64,000 nt of DNA from Devosia ureilytica (GTDB taxonomy: Bacteria > Pseudomonadota > Alphaproteobacteria > Rhizobiales > Devosiaceae), in NCBI RefSeq assembly GCF_024273195.1, contig NZ_JAMZCU010000001.1, forward strand, positions 455,548-519,547, given 5' to 3'. The notes beneath the pieces were generated by a model. That model had not been told where the DNA came from, made no database searches, and saw nothing but the letters and a program-made list of their open reading frames with translations. The stretch's first letter is position 1. Every line of letters starts with the position of its first letter. Positions 1-8,941 of this stretch are shown here, one piece after another. Both the position numbers and the translations under genes were made by a program.

Positions 1-120
1 ACGACCCTGGTCGATAAATTCCTTGGTCCCAACCCAGCCGCCGCGTTCGCGTGCGCCTTCGAGCCGCCAATCGTGGTGGCCGTAGAGATTGGTGAAAATG
101 CGATCCTTGTCAGCGAGCAT
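1..120 (-). CDS. nuoF: NADH-quinone oxidoreductase subunit F, N-terminal 40 residues (cut by window edge)
   Basis: NuoF is the 51-kDa, FMN- and NADH-binding subunit of the complex I peripheral arm. Only the first 40 residues are present. They begin [14 protein letters not shown] and continue with a tryptophan-rich stretch and WVGTKEFID, the usual start of alphaproteobacterial NuoF. The ATG lies at 118-120. The gene follows the small membrane protein and nuoE with almost no gap, so it belongs to the nuo operon. The Rossmann NADH site and the 4Fe-4S cysteines lie outside the window. The name rests on the N-terminal signature plus operon position. Confidence 0.85.
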   Translation of the reverse strand, partial: MLADKDRIFTNLYGHHDWRLEGARERGGWVGTKEFIDQGR

Positions 121-122
121 GA

Positions 123-326
123 TCAGCTTTTCCGCTTCAACAAAAAGACAAACCAGGCAGCAATTCCAATTGCTGCCCCTGCCGCCGAAGCCACAAGGCT
201 GGGCAGCTCGAAATCGAAGACCATTTCGGCACCGGTGACGACGAACGTGCCCAAGACCGCGTAGACCGCGCCAATGGCGTAGTCCCGAAAGGTCAGTGCA
301 GCAATGTCGACGCCGGCAATGGTCAT
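123..326 (-). CDS. small two-helix membrane protein between nuoE and nuoF
   Basis: This 67-residue protein starts at an ATG directly abutting the nuoE stop codon and ends two bases before the nuoF start, so it is almost certainly translated with the nuo operon. It shows two hydrophobic segments, roughly residues 14-32 and 42-62, the second ending in a basic LLKRKS tail; this suggests a small inner-membrane hairpin. It is not one of the 14 standard complex I subunits. Accessory or assembly roles are conceivable but not shown. I do not recognise a named family. Confidence 0.7.
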   Translation of the reverse strand: MTIAGVDIAALTFRDYAIGAVYAVLGTFVVTGAEMVFDFELPSLVASAAGAAIGIAAWFVFLLKRKS

Positions 327-1646
327 TTAGCGCGGATCCTTCCCGAAGACCTTGCGGTATTCGTCGGCGCCACCCTTGGCGAGCGCCTTGGCTTGCTTCA
401 GCCAATCATCGCGCTCGATCCGGCCCTTGAAGTTCAACACCGCGTCAACGCGCGCGATATCGGCCTTCTTGAATTTTGCAATCTGGTCATAGCGGGTGAT
501 GCCCAGGGCATTGAGCTTGCGCTCAATCACCGGACCGACGCCCGATATCAGCTTGAGATCGTCAGAAGGGCCCTCAGGACGCACAAACAGCGGGGTCAAC
601 TCACCACCCTTTTCGGCGGTTGGAACGACCTCGTTCGGATTGGCTGCAGGTGCCACAATGGCAGGTTTCGTCTTCTCGACCCCAGCCGAGGCTCCACCCT
701 GGGCCGGTGGGGTGGCCTTGGCCTTGCCCACGGCTTTGCCGCCATCGACGGCCTCTGCCCTGGATTCGGCGCCGGTCGCACCTTCTCGCATGGCGTTGTT
801 CGGCGTGCCGTCGGCCTTGGCGGCCACATCGGCAGAAATGCGCTCGGCTTCCGCCTTGGCCAGGCTGACCTTGGCTGCCTTGGGCGTTCCCTTGATGGCC
901 GGAGCATTCTCTTCGGCAACATCCTTGGGCTTGGCCGCGGTTGTGGCGGCCGGTGCTGGGGCAGCGACAGGCGCCGCTGCGGCAGGAGCGGCCTCAGGCG
1001 CCGGTGGTGGCACGAACTTTTCGCGCTTGGCGGTCGGCGTTTCGAGCAACGTCGTGCGTCCACCAATGGCGGCGGAGGTCTGGCGGTCGATCTGCGGGCC
1101 GGGATTGACAGTGTCGCCCTTGCCAGCAGCAAAGGCGTCGACGATCTCTTCCATGCGCTCGGGCGTCAGGTCTTCGTAGACGTCGTGGTAGATCATGACC
1201 ATCGGCGCATTCACGCAAGCGCCAAGGCACTCGACTTCTTCCCAGCTCATCGTGCCATCGGCATTGAGATGGTGCGGCTCGGGATGGATCTTGGACTTGC
1301 AGACCTCGATCAGCCCCTCAGCACCGCGCAGCATGCAGGGCGTGGTGCCACAGACCTGGATATGGGCATTGGTGCCCACCGGCTGCAGCTGGAACTGGGT
1401 GTAGAAGGTCGCCACTTCGAGGACGCGGATATAGGGCATATCCAGCATCTCGGCGACCTTTTCGATGGTCGCGCGGGTAACCCAGCCGTCCTGATCCTGC
1501 GCCCGCATAAGCAGCGGGATGACGGCAGACTGCTGACGGCCAGCCGGATAAAGCGCAATGCGCTTTTCGGCCCAGGCCTGGTTGTCATTGTTAAAAGCGA
1601 AACTTGCCGGCTGCACCGACTCGTCTGCAAGGCGTCGCGTGGACAT
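327..1646 (-). CDS. nuoE: NADH-quinone oxidoreductase subunit E with long C-terminal HhH extension
   Basis: NuoE is the 24-kDa 2Fe-2S subunit of the NADH-oxidising module. Residues 1-180 form the thioredoxin-like core: the cluster cysteines lie in the motif CGTTPC and in CLGAC about 40 residues later. The protein is 439 residues, against about 160-250 for ordinary NuoE. After the core comes an Ala/Pro/Lys-rich linker (about 200-350), then a compact helix-hairpin-helix-like domain (about 365-430) with the signature [18 protein letters not shown]. The gene overlaps nuoD by one base. The extension occurs in relatives among the Hyphomicrobiales as a DNA- or protein-binding HhH fold; its role in complex I is unknown. 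Confidence 0.95.
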   Translation of the reverse strand: MSTRRLADESVQPASFAFNNDNQAWAEKRIALYPAGRQQSAVIPLLMRAQDQDGWVTRATIEKVAEMLDMPYIRVLEVATFYTQFQLQPVGTNAHIQVCGTTPCMLRGAEGLIEVCKSKIHPEPHHLNADGTMSWEEVECLGACVNAPMVMIYHDVYEDLTPERMEEIVDAFAAGKGDTVNPGPQIDRQTSAAIGGRTTLLETPTAKREKFVPPPAPEAAPAAAAPVAAPAPAATTAAKPKDVAEENAPAIKGTPKAAKVSLAKAEAERISADVAAKADGTPNNAMREGATGAESRAEAVDGGKAVGKAKATPPAQGGASAGVEKTKPAIVAPAANPNEVVPTAEKGGELTPLFVRPEGPSDDLKLISGVGPVIERKLNALGITRYDQIAKFKKADIARVDAVLNFKGRIERDDWLKQAKALAKGGADEYRKVFGKDPR

Positions 1647-2836
1647 CAGCGATCAACCTCTCCGAACACGATATCAATCGACCCAAGAATCGCCGTCACG
1701 TCTGCCAGCATGTGGCCGCGGCAGAGGTGATCCATGGCGCTCAGATGGGCAAAGCCCGGCGCACGGATATGACAGCGATAGGGCTTGTTGGTGCCATCGG
1801 ACACCAGATAGACGCCGAACTCGCCCTTGGGGGCTTCGACGGCCGCGTAGATCTCACCGGCAGGCACCTTGTAGCCCTCGGTATACAGCTTGAAGTGGTG
1901 GATGAGCGCCTCCATGGACTGCTTCATCTCGCCACGCTTGGGCGGCACCACTTTGCCGTCGGTCGAGGCCACGGGGCCCTTGCCATCCGGCGCGTTCAGC
2001 TTGGCGACGCACTGGCGCATGATCTCGTTGGCCTGGCGCATTTCTTCCATGCGGATCAGGTAACGATCATAACAATCGCCGTTGGAGCCGACCGGAATGT
2101 CGAATTCCATTTCGGCATAGGCATCATAGGGCTGGCTCTTGCGCAGATCCCAGGCTGCGCCGGACGCACGCACCATGACACCCGAGAAACCACGGCCCCA
2201 AACCTCTTCGAGCGGCACGATGCCGATATCGACATTGCGCTGCTTGAAGATGCGGTTGTTGGTCAGCAGCGTGTCGATGTCCTTGAGAGCCTTGGGGAAC
2301 TCATCACAGAACACGCCGATATCGTCGACCAATGCCTGCGGCAGGTCCTGATGGACACCGCCGGGACGGAAATAAGCCGCGTGCATGCGGGCGCCCGAAG
2401 CGCGCTCATAAAACACCATGAGCTTTTCACGCTGCTCGAAACCCCAAAGCGGCGGGGTCAGAGCGCCAATATCCATGGCCTGGGTGGTGACGTTCATCAG
2501 ATGCGCCAGGAGGCGGCCGATTTCCGAATAGAGCACGCGGATGAGCTGGCCGCGGCGCGGCACCTCAATCTCGAGCATGCGCTCAACCGCCAGGGCAAAG
2601 GCGTGCTCCTGATTCATCGGCGCCACATAGTCGAGGCGGTCGAAATAGGGCACGGCCTGCAGGTAGGTCTTGTATTCGATCAGCTTTTCCGTGCCGCGAT
2701 GCAGCAGCCCGATATGCGGATCGACGCGTTCGACCAGTTCGCCATCAAGCTCGAGAATCATGCGCAGCACGCCGTGCGCCGAGGGGTGCACGGGGCCGAA
2801 GTTCAGGGTGAAGTTGCGGACATCGACTTCAGACAT
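1646..2836 (-). CDS. nuoD: NADH-quinone oxidoreductase subunit D
   Basis: NuoD is the 49-kDa subunit that forms the quinone-binding site with NuoB at the membrane junction of complex I. The 396-residue length is normal for a stand-alone NuoD. The N-terminus contains the NFGPQHP-like motif (here [11 protein letters not shown]), followed by HRGTEKL and the tyrosine-rich [12 protein letters not shown] stretch. The C-terminus ends FGEVDR, the canonical end. Both termini overlap neighbours by single bases (nuoC stop/nuoD start and nuoD stop/nuoE start), indicating translational coupling. Confidence 0.97.
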   Translation of the reverse strand: MSEVDVRNFTLNFGPVHPSAHGVLRMILELDGELVERVDPHIGLLHRGTEKLIEYKTYLQAVPYFDRLDYVAPMNQEHAFALAVERMLEIEVPRRGQLIRVLYSEIGRLLAHLMNVTTQAMDIGALTPPLWGFEQREKLMVFYERASGARMHAAYFRPGGVHQDLPQALVDDIGVFCDEFPKALKDIDTLLTNNRIFKQRNVDIGIVPLEEVWGRGFSGVMVRASGAAWDLRKSQPYDAYAEMEFDIPVGSNGDCYDRYLIRMEEMRQANEIMRQCVAKLNAPDGKGPVASTDGKVVPPKRGEMKQSMEALIHHFKLYTEGYKVPAGEIYAAVEAPKGEFGVYLVSDGTNKPYRCHIRAPGFAHLSAMDHLCRGHMLADVTAILGSIDIVFGEVDR

Positions 2837-3468
2837 CAGTTCTTCGCCTTCTCGTCACCGGGCAGCACGTAATCGGTACCTTCCCAGGGTGACAGGTAAT
2901 CGAACGAGCGGAATTCCTGCGCCAGGGTCACCGGCTCATAGACGACGCGCTTGCGCTCTTCGTCGTATCGGACTTCGACAAAGCCGGTCAGCGGGAAATC
3001 CTTGCGCAACGGGTGACCGTCAAAGCCATAGTCGGTCAGGATGCGGCGCAGATCGGGATGTCCCGAGAACAGCACGCCATAAAGGTCATACGTCTCGCGC
3101 TCAAACCAGTTGGCGCCGACAAAGACGTCGCAAATGGAAGGAACCGGCGTCACATCATCGGCTTGGAGCTTGATGCGGATGCGCTGGTTCAGATGCGGGC
3201 TGAGCAAATGGTAGACCACGTCGAAGCGCAATTCGCGGGCCGGATAGTCCGCGCCACACACATCGACAAAGGCGATGAACCGGCATTTCGGATCATCGCG
3301 CAGGAAGGTTGCCACAGTAACGATGGAATCACGGGCCACGCTGACGGTCAGGTCACCATAGGCCACTTCATACCCCAGGACGGCATCGCCCAGGGATGCA
3401 GCGACATGCTCGCCAAGCGTCACCAGCGGGTCGATTGCGATCGGCTCGACAACAACAGTTTCGTCCAT
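2836..3468 (-). CDS. nuoC: NADH-quinone oxidoreductase subunit C
   Basis: NuoC is the 30-kDa peripheral-arm subunit. The 210-residue protein carries the family signature [21 protein letters not shown] and [22 protein letters not shown] near residues 120-160, ending with a proline-rich strand typical of stand-alone NuoC. It sits nine bases after nuoB and overlaps nuoD by one base. NuoC and NuoD are separate proteins here, as in most alphaproteobacteria, not fused as in Escherichia coli. Confidence 0.96.
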   Translation of the reverse strand: MDETVVVEPIAIDPLVTLGEHVAASLGDAVLGYEVAYGDLTVSVARDSIVTVATFLRDDPKCRFIAFVDVCGADYPARELRFDVVYHLLSPHLNQRIRIKLQADDVTPVPSICDVFVGANWFERETYDLYGVLFSGHPDLRRILTDYGFDGHPLRKDFPLTGFVEVRYDEERKRVVYEPVTLAQEFRSFDYLSPWEGTDYVLPGDEKAKN

Positions 3469-3477
3469 GCCCCTGCC

Positions 3478-4059
3478 CTATCGTTCGATCGTGCCGTCGC
3501 GACGGATCTTCTTCTGCAGCAACAGGATGCCATAGAGAAGCGCCTCGGCGGTCGGCGGGCAACCCGGAACATAGACGTCCACAGGCAGCACCCGGTCGCA
3601 GCCGCGCACCACGGAATAGGAATAGTGATAATAGCCGCCGCCATTGGCGCACGAGCCCATGGAGATGACATAACGTGGCTCTGGCATCTGGTCGTAGACC
3701 TTGCGCAGCGCCGGAGCCATCTTGTTGGTCAGCGTGCCCGCAACGATCAGCACGTCGGACTGACGCGGTGATGCGCGCGGTGCGGTGCCGAAACGCTCGA
3801 TGTCGTAGCGCGGCATCGACATCTGCATCATTTCCACGGCGCAGCAGGCCAGACCTGTCTGCATCCACATCAACGAGCCGGTGCGCGCCCAGGTGATGAG
3901 CTGTGACACGGTGGTGACAAGAAAACCCTTGTCGGCCAACTCGTTGTTTACACCGGCGAAAAACGGATCATCAGCCCCAATGGGCTTACCCGTTGCCGGA
4001 TCAATCGCGCCGGTGGGACGCGGGGTAACCAGTGTCGAACTGGACGGGCTCAATCCCAT
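3478..4059 (-). CDS. nuoB: NADH-quinone oxidoreductase subunit B
   Basis: NuoB (PSST) holds the terminal 4Fe-4S cluster N2, which passes electrons to quinone. The tandem cysteines (LACCAVEMM), [10 protein letters not shown] and [11 protein letters not shown] motifs supply the four ligands in the 193-residue protein. The N-terminal 30 residues are a poorly conserved extension rich in Pro, Ser and Thr. The start overlaps the end of nuoA by ten bases, a coupling common in nuo operons. An internal start closer to the conserved core is possible but lacks a better ribosome site. Confidence 0.96.
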   Translation of the reverse strand: MGLSPSSSTLVTPRPTGAIDPATGKPIGADDPFFAGVNNELADKGFLVTTVSQLITWARTGSLMWMQTGLACCAVEMMQMSMPRYDIERFGTAPRASPRQSDVLIVAGTLTNKMAPALRKVYDQMPEPRYVISMGSCANGGGYYHYSYSVVRGCDRVLPVDVYVPGCPPTAEALLYGILLLQKKIRRDGTIER

Positions 4060-4415
4060 TCCAGGGCTCCCTTACGCCATTCATAAATAAAGCCGATGGT
4101 CAGCACGCCCAGGAAGATCATCATGGACCAGAAGCCGAACCAACCCACATCCCGGAACGCGACGGCCCAGGGGAAAAGGAAAGCCATTTCAAGATCGAAG
4201 ATGATGAACAGGATGGCCACCAGATAGAAGCGCACATCAACCTTCATGCGAGCATCGCTGAAGGCATCAAAACCTGCTTCAAACGCCGATACCTTTTCAG
4301 GATCAGGACGCTGGACCGAGACCAGGAAAGGCGCGACGAGAAGCGCCCCACCGATCAGGGCCGCAAGGGCGATAAAGATCACGATGGGTAGGTAGTTGCT
4401 GAGCAATTCGGTCAT
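4050..4415 (-). CDS. nuoA: NADH-quinone oxidoreductase subunit A
   Basis: NuoA (ND3) is a small three-helix membrane subunit at the quinone cavity. The 121-residue protein has three hydrophobic segments (about residues 8-30, 63-85 and 90-112), and the acidic loop [12 protein letters not shown] between helices 1 and 2 matches the ND3 switch-loop region. It is the first gene of the nuo operon; the upstream 380 bases contain no gene and must hold the promoter. Confidence 0.96.
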   Translation of the reverse strand: MTELLSNYLPIVIFIALAALIGGALLVAPFLVSVQRPDPEKVSAFEAGFDAFSDARMKVDVRFYLVAILFIIFDLEMAFLFPWAVAFRDVGWFGFWSMMIFLGVLTIGFIYEWRKGALEWD

Positions 4416-4798
4416 GCGGCAGCCTAAAGTTCAAGCCGGCCGGGGCGGCCGATAAGCACGTGGGCGGCAATGCAATTGGGGCAAAGAAGCCGACGCGCCA
4501 GCGATGCGAAACGGCTTAGACCTTCCCCCCAAACGTTTCAAGGGAAAGAAAATATGACCAAAATCATCATATAACAATCGGAGCGTTTCAGGCCGTTCTG
4601 TGCCCTCGGGCGGCGCGCCTGAGCACGTTCTTTGCTGGAAATCGCTGTTGGAAAGCATGCGCGGCAATAACGCAGACCGGCGTGGACAAGCAGAGCCAAC
4701 GACTCAAAAACCAAAACGGCGAACCGATGGAATCGGTCCGCCGAATTGGGTGGCAAGATTGATGGCTCGGGGACGGAGGCCGTCCCCAAGCTCCAAAC
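4416..4798. other. intergenic region: nuo promoter zone and 3' hairpin of the porin-like gene
   Basis: No coding signal is convincing here. The end next to 4415 should carry the nuo operon promoter, but I could not pick a clear -35/-10 pair. At 4769-4787 an inverted repeat (GGGGACGG / CCGTCCCC, three-base loop) lies just past the stop codon of the outer-membrane gene to the right. It lacks a U-run on either side, so it may be an mRNA-stabilising hairpin more than a strong terminator. Confidence 0.5.
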
Positions 4799-5392
4799 TT
4801 AGAAGTGGTAGAACACGCCAACAGTTGCCTTGGCCGACTCGAAGAACGAGTCAGGAGCAGTCGTTGCGAAGTCACCCTGGCCGACGAGTTCACCGCGAAC
4901 GGTGATGGCATCGGTCACGGCGAATTCAACACCGCCACCAACCTGGTAGACGGCTTCCGAACCACCAGCGGTGGTGTTGTTGAAGCCAACGCCAGCCAGA
5001 GCGTAGATCAGAGCGTTGTCGGTGACGATGGCACCGGCGCGCAGGTTGGCGAAGAATTCGCCCGAAGCGGTCACGACAGCAGCCGAGTTCCACATGTAGT
5101 CAGCGGTGACTTCAACGCCGAGCAGGATCGGGTCCATCGGGATGAAGTTCACACCGACGGCAGCGCCGATAACACCATAGGTGGTGCTGGCAGTAACATT
5201 GCTATCAGCATAGGTGTCTGCACCGACGAACTGACCGCCGAGACGGGCGCCGACATAGAGACCTTCCCAGTCAAAACCAGCAGCTTCATAGATCGGCTGC
5301 GGGGTGGTCGGGATGATGAGGTCAGCAGCCTGAGCACCACCAACCATGAGAGCCGCGGCAGAAACGCCAATGGCCAGAGAACGTACAAACAT
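4799..5392 (-). CDS. outer-membrane beta-barrel protein
   Basis: The 197-residue product begins with a Sec signal peptide (MFVRSLAIGVSAAALMVGGAQA, cleaved before ADLII). The mature part starts with FDWEGLYVGARLGGQFVG, the opening strand typical of Omp25/OmpW-like eight-stranded barrels of rhizobia and Brucella. It ends in the aromatic signature FYHF recognised by the Bam machinery. I chose the ATG at 5390-5392 because it starts the signal peptide and has GGGAG eight bases upstream; a longer reading frame extends leftward without coding character. The neighbour at 5712-6260 is a paralogue. Function beyond outer-membrane structure is unknown. Confidence 0.85.
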   Translation of the reverse strand: MFVRSLAIGVSAAALMVGGAQAADLIIPTTPQPIYEAAGFDWEGLYVGARLGGQFVGADTYADSNVTASTTYGVIGAAVGVNFIPMDPILLGVEVTADYMWNSAAVVTASGEFFANLRAGAIVTDNALIYALAGVGFNNTTAGGSEAVYQVGGGVEFAVTDAITVRGELVGQGDFATTAPDSFFESAKATVGVFYHF

Positions 5393-5660
5393 ATCTTGCA
5401 CTCCCAATAGAGTTAACCGTAGTCCACCGATAAATGCCTCAGGGGCGCGCGGCTGACAAGGGTTCGCGAAGCCAAATTTGGTGGTGCGGATAAGATTCAA
5501 TGACCATTTGGGGGCAGGTGTTGCAGTAACACCGCGGAATTGGGTCAATTTGATACAATTGCCACCAATAGGCCGCGAAGGCCCGGCAATTGCGTCCCAA
5601 TTGTGGCAACACCTTGTCCACATTGCCATACAGTTGTCGCGGTATGGCCAGAAATGAGAT

Positions 5661-5688
5661 CGACCCCGCGCTGGTGAGCACGGGGTCG
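5661..5688 (-). terminator. hairpin terminator of the second outer-membrane gene
   Basis: The inverted repeat CGACCCCG / CGGGGTCG with a 12-base loop lies 23 bases after the stop codon of the gene at 5712-6260. On the minus strand it is followed by a T-rich stretch (ATCTCATTTCT). The 5393-5711 interval otherwise holds the promoter of the gene at 4799-5392 and no gene of its own. Confidence 0.6.
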
Positions 5689-5711
5689 ACCGAATCGGGC
5701 TTTGGACCAGC

Positions 5712-6260
5712 CTAGAAGTGGTAGCTGGCGCCGACCGTAAACTGGTCCTTGGTGTTGCCGCCCTCAATGGGGAAGCCGTGCAGGTATTGCGCGCGCACCG
5801 AAACATTGTCGGTCACGGCCAGTTCCACGCCGCCGCCCAGCAGGGCATCCTGCTCGGCGGGTGTGCCAAGGTCGATCCCGTAACCACCGGCACCGTAAAC
5901 GAGGACATTGTCAGAGACGACCAGGCCCGCGCGACCCAGGATCTGGCCATAGCTGGTTTCGCCGACAGTGCCATTGGCCGCCAGACCGGTCACCGCCACT
6001 TCGGCGCCAAGCAGATAGAAGTCGAATTGGGCATTCACGCCAGCCTGGGCACCGAGGCCATACTGAACGTCACTGATCGAGCCGTTCTGCGCGCCCCCAT
6101 GCACGCCGGCATAAAAACCGCTCCAGTCGAACCCGACGTCGGCGATGGGCAATTCGGCCTGGGTGGAGGTCGGAATGGTGATGAGGTCGGCGGCCATGGC
6201 GGCACCCGCCGACGCTGAGCTGACCAGGGCTGTAAGAGCGAGAGTTTTCAAGATACGCAT
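5712..6260 (-). CDS. outer-membrane beta-barrel protein (paralogue)
   Basis: The 182-residue protein has a signal peptide (about residues 1-23, ending AGAAMA before ADLIT). The mature barrel starts with FDWSGFYAGVHGG and ends with the aromatic C-terminal motif ASYHF. Alternating hydrophobic and polar strands and Gly/Asn turns fit an eight-stranded OmpA/Omp25-like porin domain. It shares layout and terminal motifs with the gene at 4799-5392, so the pair probably arose by tandem duplication. The ATG is preceded by GGAAGACAG at a workable distance. A specific function cannot be assigned. Confidence 0.85.
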   Translation of the reverse strand: MRILKTLALTALVSSASAGAAMAADLITIPTSTQAELPIADVGFDWSGFYAGVHGGAQNGSISDVQYGLGAQAGVNAQFDFYLLGAEVAVTGLAANGTVGETSYGQILGRAGLVVSDNVLVYGAGGYGIDLGTPAEQDALLGGGVELAVTDNVSVRAQYLHGFPIEGGNTKDQFTVGASYHF

Positions 6261-6496
6261 CGCTGTCTTCCTTGTTCTGAACCATCTGATGAAATGGAAA
6301 CGTCGCCCCTAAGGGTCGGTTCCTGGATGGTTTTCATCGGCTGATCGTGCCAAATCCTGGACTGGTCCGGCCTATCATGTCGCCGCTACAACCCTGTTTT
6401 TGCTTGGCTTCTCTGTCCAAATCCTGGCCTTCAGACGGCCTAAATGAGGCGTCCGCCCAGTGTGTTGCAAAGGTCACACCGGGCATCAGAGCGACA

Positions 6497-7243
6497 TCAG
6501 TTCGCGGGCAACATCCCGACAAGCACCGGTTCAGCGCGGAATTTGTCGGGAAATATCTCCTCAAGCGCGGCAATCTTGGGAAGGTCGTGGACCACGATAT
6601 AGGGCCAGGTCGGGTTCAGGGTCAGATAGTCCTGATGATATTGCTCGGCCGGGTAGAAGGCCTTGAATGGCTCCAGCGTCGTGACAATGGGACCTTCAAA
6701 TAGATTCGCAGCGTCCAACTGGGCGATATAGGCCTGGGCCACCTGCTCTTCCTCGCGCGACTGCACAAAGATGGTCGAGCGGTACTGCGAGCCTCGGTCT
6801 GGCCCCTGATAATTGAGCTGGGTCGGATTGTGGGCGACGGAGAAATAAATCTGCAGCAGCTCGCCATAGCTCACTTGCGACGGGTCGTAGGTGATTTCGA
6901 CAGTTTCGGCGTGACCAGAATCGCCACGCGAGGACAATTCATAGGTGGCAGTCTCCGCCGAACCCCCGGAATAGCCGGAGACTGCATTGGTTACACCCTT
7001 CACCCGCTGAAACACGCCCTGCACACCCCAAAAGCAGCCGCCGGCGAAAATGGCCGTTGCGCTGGTGCCCGATTGATCGAGGTCGACCGCCGGCGCAGGA
7101 ATGACCACCGGAGCTTCCTGGGCCCTGGTCATGCCCGGCGCGAACGGCAGAAACAGTGCCGGCAGTGCGGCCAGGCCAAACAGGATCTGGCGGCGGCGCG
7201 ACTGGACGGCGCTCAGAGCCGTGGCGGTGGGGGTGTTGGGCAT
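6497..7243 (-). CDS. msrA: exported peptide-methionine (S)-S-oxide reductase
   Basis: MsrA reduces methionine S-sulfoxide in damaged proteins. The catalytic cysteine is in AGGCFWGVQGVF (Cys70 of the chosen 248-residue form). The family motifs GYSGG, GHAETVEI, NPTQLNYQGPDRGSQYRS and a late AEQYHQDYL follow. An N-terminal leader (about residues 15-42, SRRRQILFGLAALPALFLP) looks like a signal peptide with Tat-like arginines, so this copy likely acts in the periplasm. I chose the ATG at 7241-7243, preceded by GAGGT, over an upstream in-frame ATG. No MsrB domain is fused and no mrpX gene is adjacent. Confidence 0.93.
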   Translation of the reverse strand: MPNTPTATALSAVQSRRRQILFGLAALPALFLPFAPGMTRAQEAPVVIPAPAVDLDQSGTSATAIFAGGCFWGVQGVFQRVKGVTNAVSGYSGGSAETATYELSSRGDSGHAETVEITYDPSQVSYGELLQIYFSVAHNPTQLNYQGPDRGSQYRSTIFVQSREEEQVAQAYIAQLDAANLFEGPIVTTLEPFKAFYPAEQYHQDYLTLNPTWPYIVVHDLPKIAALEEIFPDKFRAEPVLVGMLPAN

Positions 7244-7351
7244 TGGAGTAACCTCATGCTGATCGTGTGATAGCATATACGGTCATCATGCGCCCGAAGT
7301 TACACAAGCGCAGTGCCCTCACGGCGATATGAACGGTAACCGGATCGCGCA

Positions 7352-8677
7352 CTAGACGACGCTGTTTCCCTCGATGGTCACATTGGGGAAGCTGGCGGAA
7401 TCGGCTTCCAGGTCGGTGCTGACGATTTCGTCCCATTGCGACCCGATGATCCCGTGTTCCCGGCTCCCTGAGACCATATTGTCGCTGATCTGGGCAGCCC
7501 CGGCCCCGGGCGCCACGCTGACCACGATGCCCCGGACGCAATCGCGCACGACATTGTCGTTCACCAGCACGTCACGCAGATAGGGTCCCCACCCTACGCT
7601 GATACCAGTGCCGGGCACGGCCTCGACGACATTGCCCGTCACCGCAGCGTCGGCTTCGGCGGCAATTCCATAGGGCACCGTGTCTGGATTGGTGAGCGAG
7701 CGTTCGGCCAGGTTCCGCACGATATTGCCCTGGCAAACCGACAGGCGGCCGCCCTGATCGTAGTTGGTCATGGAAATGCCGGCCGCGCCGCCGTCAATCA
7801 GGTTGCCGCTGATGATGGACCCCGAAAATCCAAACTCCGAGAAGATCGAAACCTCGCCGCTGTCGAAGCAGCGATTGCCGGTGACCTGGCAGTTGTTCGT
7901 GGCGTTCAGGCGAATGGCCGAGAACGAACAGGCGGAAAACTCATTGTCCGTAATGCTCACATTGTCGGCACGAAAAACGTTCACGCCATTGCCATTCTGG
8001 CCATTCCCGCCTCCAAGCCAGTCAATGTCGGAGATGCGGTTTCCCAAAACGCGCGATCCGTCGGGGCCGCTTTCCGAACGCCAGACGCGAATGCCGCCAT
8101 TGCCGCAACGCGAAATCGTATTGCGTTCAATGTCCAGACCGTCGCCATCGGTTGAAAATATTGCGGTATCGGCAATGTCCGTCAGATGGCAGTTCTCGAT
8201 TGTCCCCTGCATCCCATAGGCGTTGATACCCGCCCCCGCAGAGCCCCGGAACCGGCAATCTCGGACGATCACGCGCCGGGCATTGGTGACGCTGAGCAGC
8301 GCCACATCGGGCTGAGCGCCCGCTCCGCCATCAAAAGCAAGCCCCTCGATAACGACGTCATCGCAATCGCTCACCGCAAGGATCGCATCCCCTGCCCCCA
8401 GCTGGAGGATGACTTGCCCCATGCCCCGAATAATCAGGGCGCCGGTGATTGCAACATTGCCGACGATATAGGTGCCCTCGGCCAGATAAAGCGGCTGCCG
8501 CAGCCCGGTAGCCGCATCGACCGCCATCTGAAGCGCCTGGGTCTGGTCGTTGCCTGATGAGGGCTCGACGCCAAAGGCCGCAGCGTCGACAAATGGTTGA
8601 GACAGCGAACGCCCAATTCCGGCCAGGGTCAGGGTGGCACTCGCGATTCCAGTCAGTATCCGTCGACGGTTCGTCAC
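7352..8677 (-). CDS. Tat-exported right-handed beta-helix repeat protein (RR-plus-repeat family)
   Basis: The 441-residue protein starts with MTNRRRILTGIASATLTLAG, a twin-arginine type signal. It then shows many short repeats with the pectate-lyase-like pattern of Asn, Gly and small hydrophobics (for example NTISRCGNGGIRVW and GNRISDIDWLGGG), predicting a right-handed parallel beta-helix. This architecture matches the uncharacterised family of Tat-exported repeat proteins known in rhizobia. Beta-helices often bind or cleave polysaccharide, and a polysaccharide ligase-like gene is divergently placed next door. No catalytic residues can be assigned from sequence alone. Confidence 0.75.
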   Translation of the reverse strand: MTNRRRILTGIASATLTLAGIGRSLSQPFVDAAAFGVEPSSGNDQTQALQMAVDAATGLRQPLYLAEGTYIVGNVAITGALIIRGMGQVILQLGAGDAILAVSDCDDVVIEGLAFDGGAGAQPDVALLSVTNARRVIVRDCRFRGSAGAGINAYGMQGTIENCHLTDIADTAIFSTDGDGLDIERNTISRCGNGGIRVWRSESGPDGSRVLGNRISDIDWLGGGNGQNGNGVNVFRADNVSITDNEFSACSFSAIRLNATNNCQVTGNRCFDSGEVSIFSEFGFSGSIISGNLIDGGAAGISMTNYDQGGRLSVCQGNIVRNLAERSLTNPDTVPYGIAAEADAAVTGNVVEAVPGTGISVGWGPYLRDVLVNDNVVRDCVRGIVVSVAPGAGAAQISDNMVSGSREHGIIGSQWDEIVSTDLEADSASFPNVTIEGNSVV

Positions 8678-8941
8678 TGAACATGCTCATTGCTGAATTG
8701 AAACCATGTGTTGGCGGCCCAACACGGCAGAGTAGCCGCAGCCATGGTTAAGGCGTCGTTCACGCCCCGCGGATAACCTGGGTTCAGAACGAGTGGTCCC
8801 AAAAATCCAGATTGATCCGTTGATGACTGACCGTGCACTTGGGAGTGACAGCGCGAGCACCGGCGGCTTGTGGTCGCCAAGCGGCCAGTCCAGCGACGTT
8901 GCGGACGCCAGCGGCCAAACCTGCCATAGCGAGCCCGGACA

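Noticed and set aside
393..1730. Long plus-strand reading frame opposite nuoE
   Set aside because: It is the shadow of the GC-rich nuoE gene; composition is Arg/Gly-rich without domains, and the minus strand has full NuoE motifs.
1604..2872. Long plus-strand frame opposite nuoD
   Set aside because: The minus strand encodes NuoD with conserved motifs; this frame is the antisense shadow.
5393..5806. N-terminal extension of the outer-membrane gene at 4799
   Set aside because: The frame is open but the signal peptide and ribosome site mark the start at 5392.
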